In this document: piece by piece, positions 6,507 through 8,713 of the stretch | Layout of the letters: each line of letters opens with the position of its first letter | How positions within the stretch are numbered: position 1 is the first letter of the stretch | Source: DASUFH01 sp036274645 | GTDB lineage: Bacteria > Acidobacteriota > Terriglobia > 20CM-2-55-15 | Assembly: GCA_036274645.1 (NCBI GenBank) | Contig: DASUFH010000177.1 | Span: 1 to 8,713 of the forward strand | Direction: 5' to 3' | Length of the DNA: 8,713 nucleotides | Program-made: the position numbers and the translations under genes | The notes under the pieces: model-generated | What the model saw: only the letters and a program-made list of their open reading frames with translations | Database searches by the model: none | Told to the model about the DNA's origin: nothing

Positions 6507-8207
6507 TTAGGCGCGCGCCTCCCCTTCCGAGGGAGACCAGAACTTCGTGATAAACACCTGTTGACCGATGCCGATCAGGTTACTGGTCAACCAGTACAAC
6601 ATCAGCCCGCTGGGATAGGCCAGGAACATCAAGACCATGAGCAGTGGCATGATCATCATCATGCGCGCCTGCTGAGGATCTACAGATGTCGGAGTCATTC
6701 GCTGCATGATCAACATCGACGCCGCCATCAGCAGAGGCATGACAAAGTATGGATCCCGGTGGGAAAGGTCCTGAATCCACAGAATCCAGGGCGCTCTCCG
6801 GAGCTGGATCGTCGAAGACAACACGTTGTAGAAAGCAATTAAGAACGGAAACTGTAGTAGAAGGGGAAAACATCCTCCGACCGGGTTCACTCCGTTCTCC
6901 TTATAGAGATTCATGATCTCCGCCTGAATCTCGGCCCGGCGGGGGTCTCCAGCCTTGAGTTTCTTGAACTTATCTTGCAACGTGCGCATCTTCGGCTGAA
7001 TCTTCTGGAGCTTCTGCATCGATAGTTGCTGCCGGATCCGCAGGGGAAACAGCGAGAAGTTGATCGCGCAAGTCAGCAGAACGATGGACCAGCCGAAGTT
7101 ACCGATGAATCCATGAAGCCACATGAGGGCCCTGGCGAGAGGTTCGGTCAGGAACCAGAAGAAGCCGTAATTGATGACCTCCCCGAGCCCCGGCTCCGCC
7201 TTCTCGAGAACGGCGCGGTCTTTGGGACCGGCATAAATGGAGATCTTTCCCTGCGCCGGCGCGCTCACGGAAATCAAACCCGCCATCTTTTCGGTTTCAT
7301 CCGCAACCCGCTCACGACTGATATTGAACACAGCCGGATCGGAAAGCGACATCATCAGAAGGAAGAACTGGTCCTCCATACCGGCCCGCCGGGTCGTCTT
7401 TTCGATCACGGGCCCCTGAACGGCTGCCTTTTCTTTGGCCGGCTGGGGCTGAACGCGTTCGAACTTTGCGGCAGCTTTCTGCTCGCCTGGTTTCGGATCC
7501 GGAGTAATGTCGACCACGGCATGCCGCGTGGTTTCGTCACACGAACCGAGACCGATCCAGCAAAGGATTCCCGTGCTGTCGACTTCTTTGTCTCCAAAGC
7601 CCCTCCAGCTCAACCGGTGGGGGGTAACCGCGCCCTTCACAGCAAGGTCCGACCCAATACTAAAGGTGTAGGTTTCCGGGTTGAATTCGTATTGCTTCTT
7701 TGAGTAGAGGCCATCTCCAGCCCACTCGAAGACGACTTTCTTCCCGTCACGCTGGGCTTTGAACACAGCATTGTTCAGTTGCTTGTCCCGCGCCTCGGAC
7801 CCGGAAGAGATCGAGAGCGGCCAGCCCAATTCAAGGGCTTTTCTTCCGTCCACCAGTTCCAGGGGACCGCCTTCACCGTCTTTGTATTCTTTCAGCTTGA
7901 AGCTTTTGAGAACTCCGCCCACGTTCGAGAGCGTGGCGACATACAGTGGATCGGCGATGACGATATCCCGGGCCTCATCCCCGTGAATATCCAAAATCTC
8001 CGTGGACTCAGTCGCCTGTGCAACTTCTGCCTGGACCGGCGGGACGACGGGCTTAGGAGATGGCGTTTCCGCCGGTTGGGTATTCTCGACTTTGGCCGGA
8101 GTAACTTCCTTTGGAGGTTCTTTCGGGGGTGTTGGCAGCAAAAACCTGGAACCATAAAGGATCGCAAGCGAAAGGACAAAAAATAGCAGTATTCTGTTTT
8201 TTTCCAT
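6507..8207 (-). CDS. yidC: Membrane protein insertase YidC (Oxa1/Alb3 family)
   Basis: YidC inserts and folds inner-membrane proteins alone or with SecYEG. The 566-residue product has the five-transmembrane Gram-negative form. TM1 is in the start MEKNRILLFFVLSLAILYGSRFLL. A proline- and lysine-rich linker (about 26-60) leads into a large periplasmic beta domain (about 70-335). The conserved insertase core follows: TM2 about 366-388 ending FPLRIRQQLSMQKLQ, where R390 fits the conserved groove arginine; a charged cytoplasmic hairpin (402-435); TM3 NPVGGCFPLLLQFPFLIAFY (441-460); TM4 about 486-502; and TM5 about 516-541 with YPSGLMLYWLTSNLIGIGQQ. MEKNR is a typical YidC N-terminus, so the ATG at 8207 is secure. 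No clear Shine-Dalgarno precedes it (the upstream sequence is CTCGTTACCCAAA). Translation may depend on coupling with yidD, 21 bp upstream. No jag/khpB gene separates it from mnmE. Confidence 0.98.
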   Translation of the reverse strand: MEKNRILLFFVLSLAILYGSRFLLPTPPKEPPKEVTPAKVENTQPAETPSPKPVVPPVQAEVAQATESTEILDIHGDEARDIVIADPLYVATLSNVGGVLKSFKLKEYKDGEGGPLELVDGRKALELGWPLSISSGSEARDKQLNNAVFKAQRDGKKVVFEWAGDGLYSKKQYEFNPETYTFSIGSDLAVKGAVTPHRLSWRGFGDKEVDSTGILCWIGLGSCDETTRHAVVDITPDPKPGEQKAAAKFERVQPQPAKEKAAVQGPVIEKTTRRAGMEDQFFLLMMSLSDPAVFNISRERVADETEKMAGLISVSAPAQGKISIYAGPKDRAVLEKAEPGLGEVINYGFFWFLTEPLARALMWLHGFIGNFGWSIVLLTCAINFSLFPLRIRQQLSMQKLQKIQPKMRTLQDKFKKLKAGDPRRAEIQAEIMNLYKENGVNPVGGCFPLLLQFPFLIAFYNVLSSTIQLRRAPWILWIQDLSHRDPYFVMPLLMAASMLIMQRMTPTSVDPQQARMMMIMPLLMVLMFLAYPSGLMLYWLTSNLIGIGQQVFITKFWSPSEGEARA

Positions 8208-8228
8208 TTTGGGTAACGAGACGAACTA

Positions 8229-8450
8229 TCAGACTAACGGATCGAAGCCGCCGGAACACAGTGGCTGGCAACGCAGCAATCTCAGCGTCGCCTTGAGCGT
8301 CCCACGACATATGCCATGCCGCTCAATCGCCGCCACCGCATACTCCGAACATGTGGGGATGAATCGGCAGGACGCGGGAAGCCAGGGAGAAACGATCCTC
8401 TTATAGAGGCGCAATAAACCAATCGCCAACGATTGTGCAATGGCGCTCAA
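8229..8450 (-). CDS. yidD: Membrane protein insertion efficiency factor YidD
   Basis: YidD is a small membrane-associated protein thought to help YidC-dependent insertion. The 73-residue product carries the whole family pattern: an amphipathic N-terminus (IGLLRLYKRIVSPWLP), the cysteine block CRFIPTCSEYAVAAIERHG (28-46), then GTLKATLRLLRCQPLCSGGFDPLV at the C-terminus. The start is a TTG at 8450-8448 that overlaps the rnpA stop as TTGA. It is supported by a strong GGGAGG 6 nt upstream, lying inside the last codons of rnpA. Using the next TTG (codon 8) would leave the protein slightly short and without this ribosome binding site. The rnpA-yidD-yidC order is the standard arrangement. The start codon is the only uncertain element. 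Confidence 0.96.
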   Translation of the reverse strand: MSAIAQSLAIGLLRLYKRIVSPWLPASCRFIPTCSEYAVAAIERHGICRGTLKATLRLLRCQPLCSGGFDPLV

Positions 8451-8713
8451 TCCGTGCCTCCCAGCAGCGACAGTAATTCCGACCGCAATTCCGCGAAGAC
8501 CCGGGTACCTGCTGATTTTCGCGGATTCACGACTACATCAACACCGGACGGGAGCAATTCCTTCGCATTTCGCAGGATCTCACGAACCCGCCGCCGGATG
8601 CGGTTCCGCTCGTGAGCGCGGCCCAGCTTGCGCGACGTCGTCAACCCGAATCGGCTGCCCGTCCGACCGTTTGCCAGCATGAAAACAACGAACGACCGTG
8701 ACACCCTCCGGGC
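8447..8713 (-). CDS. rnpA: Ribonuclease P protein component RnpA (partial, N-terminus beyond the right edge)
   Basis: RnpA is the basic protein subunit that joins the RNase P ribozyme in removing 5' leaders from precursor tRNAs. The visible 88 residues begin in mid-protein with ARRVSRSFVVFMLANGRTGSRFGLTTSRKLG, the usual central beta sheet. The RNR signature RNRIRRRVREILR follows, and then the segment VDVVVNPRKSAGTRVFAELRSELLSLL. The frame is open to the window edge. A GTG at 8704 could be read as a start, but it corresponds to an internal valine, because homologues carry about 20-30 more N-terminal residues before this strand. The gene is therefore 5'-truncated by the window, not broken. rpmH and dnaA would be expected further right in many genomes, but they are not seen here. 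Confidence 0.95.
   Translation of the reverse strand, partial: ARRVSRSFVVFMLANGRTGSRFGLTTSRKLGRAHERNRIRRRVREILRNAKELLPSGVDVVVNPRKSAGTRVFAELRSELLSLLGGTD

Noticed and set aside
5239..6510. A 423-codon open frame on the plus strand opposite mnmE
   Set aside because: It is antisense to a clearly functional gene, has a composition typical of shadow frames in GC-rich DNA and shows no recognisable domain.
8702..8704. GTG as the rnpA start
   Set aside because: The frame continues to the window edge with family-like residues, and starting here would remove the first strand and helix of the RnpA fold.

Overview
The window looks like chromosomal DNA from the replication-origin neighbourhood of a GC-rich Gram-negative bacterium, most likely an Acidobacteriota member. 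The main clue is the left-edge gene. Its product has a signal peptide followed by a von Willebrand A (VWA) domain start of the 'VWFA-related Acidobacterial domain' style. YidC also has the long periplasmic insert typical of Gram-negative bacteria. No ribosomal RNA is present, so the phylum call is an inference.

Every supported gene lies on the minus strand, so transcription runs from high to low coordinates. In that order they are: rnpA (5' end beyond the right edge), yidD, yidC, mnmE, mnmG, rsmG, parA, parB, a bactofilin gene, and a partial VWA gene running off the left edge. Junctions are tight from rnpA to the bactofilin gene: a TTGA overlap at rnpA/yidD, gaps of 21, 20, 4 and 11 bp through rsmG, a 56 bp gap before parA, a 65 bp overlap of parA with parB, and 20 bp before the bactofilin gene. 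This fits one long operon or a chain of coupled transcription units. The only other sizeable gap (79 bp) precedes the VWA gene and holds a perfect 9-bp inverted repeat. No stretch longer than 300 bp lacks a gene.

The genes form three functional groups. rnpA, mnmE, mnmG and rsmG act on RNA: tRNA 5' processing, wobble-uridine modification and 16S rRNA methylation. yidD and yidC serve inner-membrane protein insertion. parA, parB and a near-perfect parS site just before the parA start codon form the chromosome-segregation system. A bactofilin, a self-assembling cytoskeletal scaffold protein, directly follows parB. This recalls myxobacteria, where bactofilins position ParABS components.

Most of the window is ordinary conserved origin-proximal housekeeping sequence. 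I see no mobile element, CRISPR array, tRNA, phage gene or obvious new defence system. The points worth a second look are the parS site embedded in the parA translation-initiation region, the parB-bactofilin pairing, the long parA/parB overlap, an altered motif in RsmG, and the inverted repeat upstream of the VWA gene.
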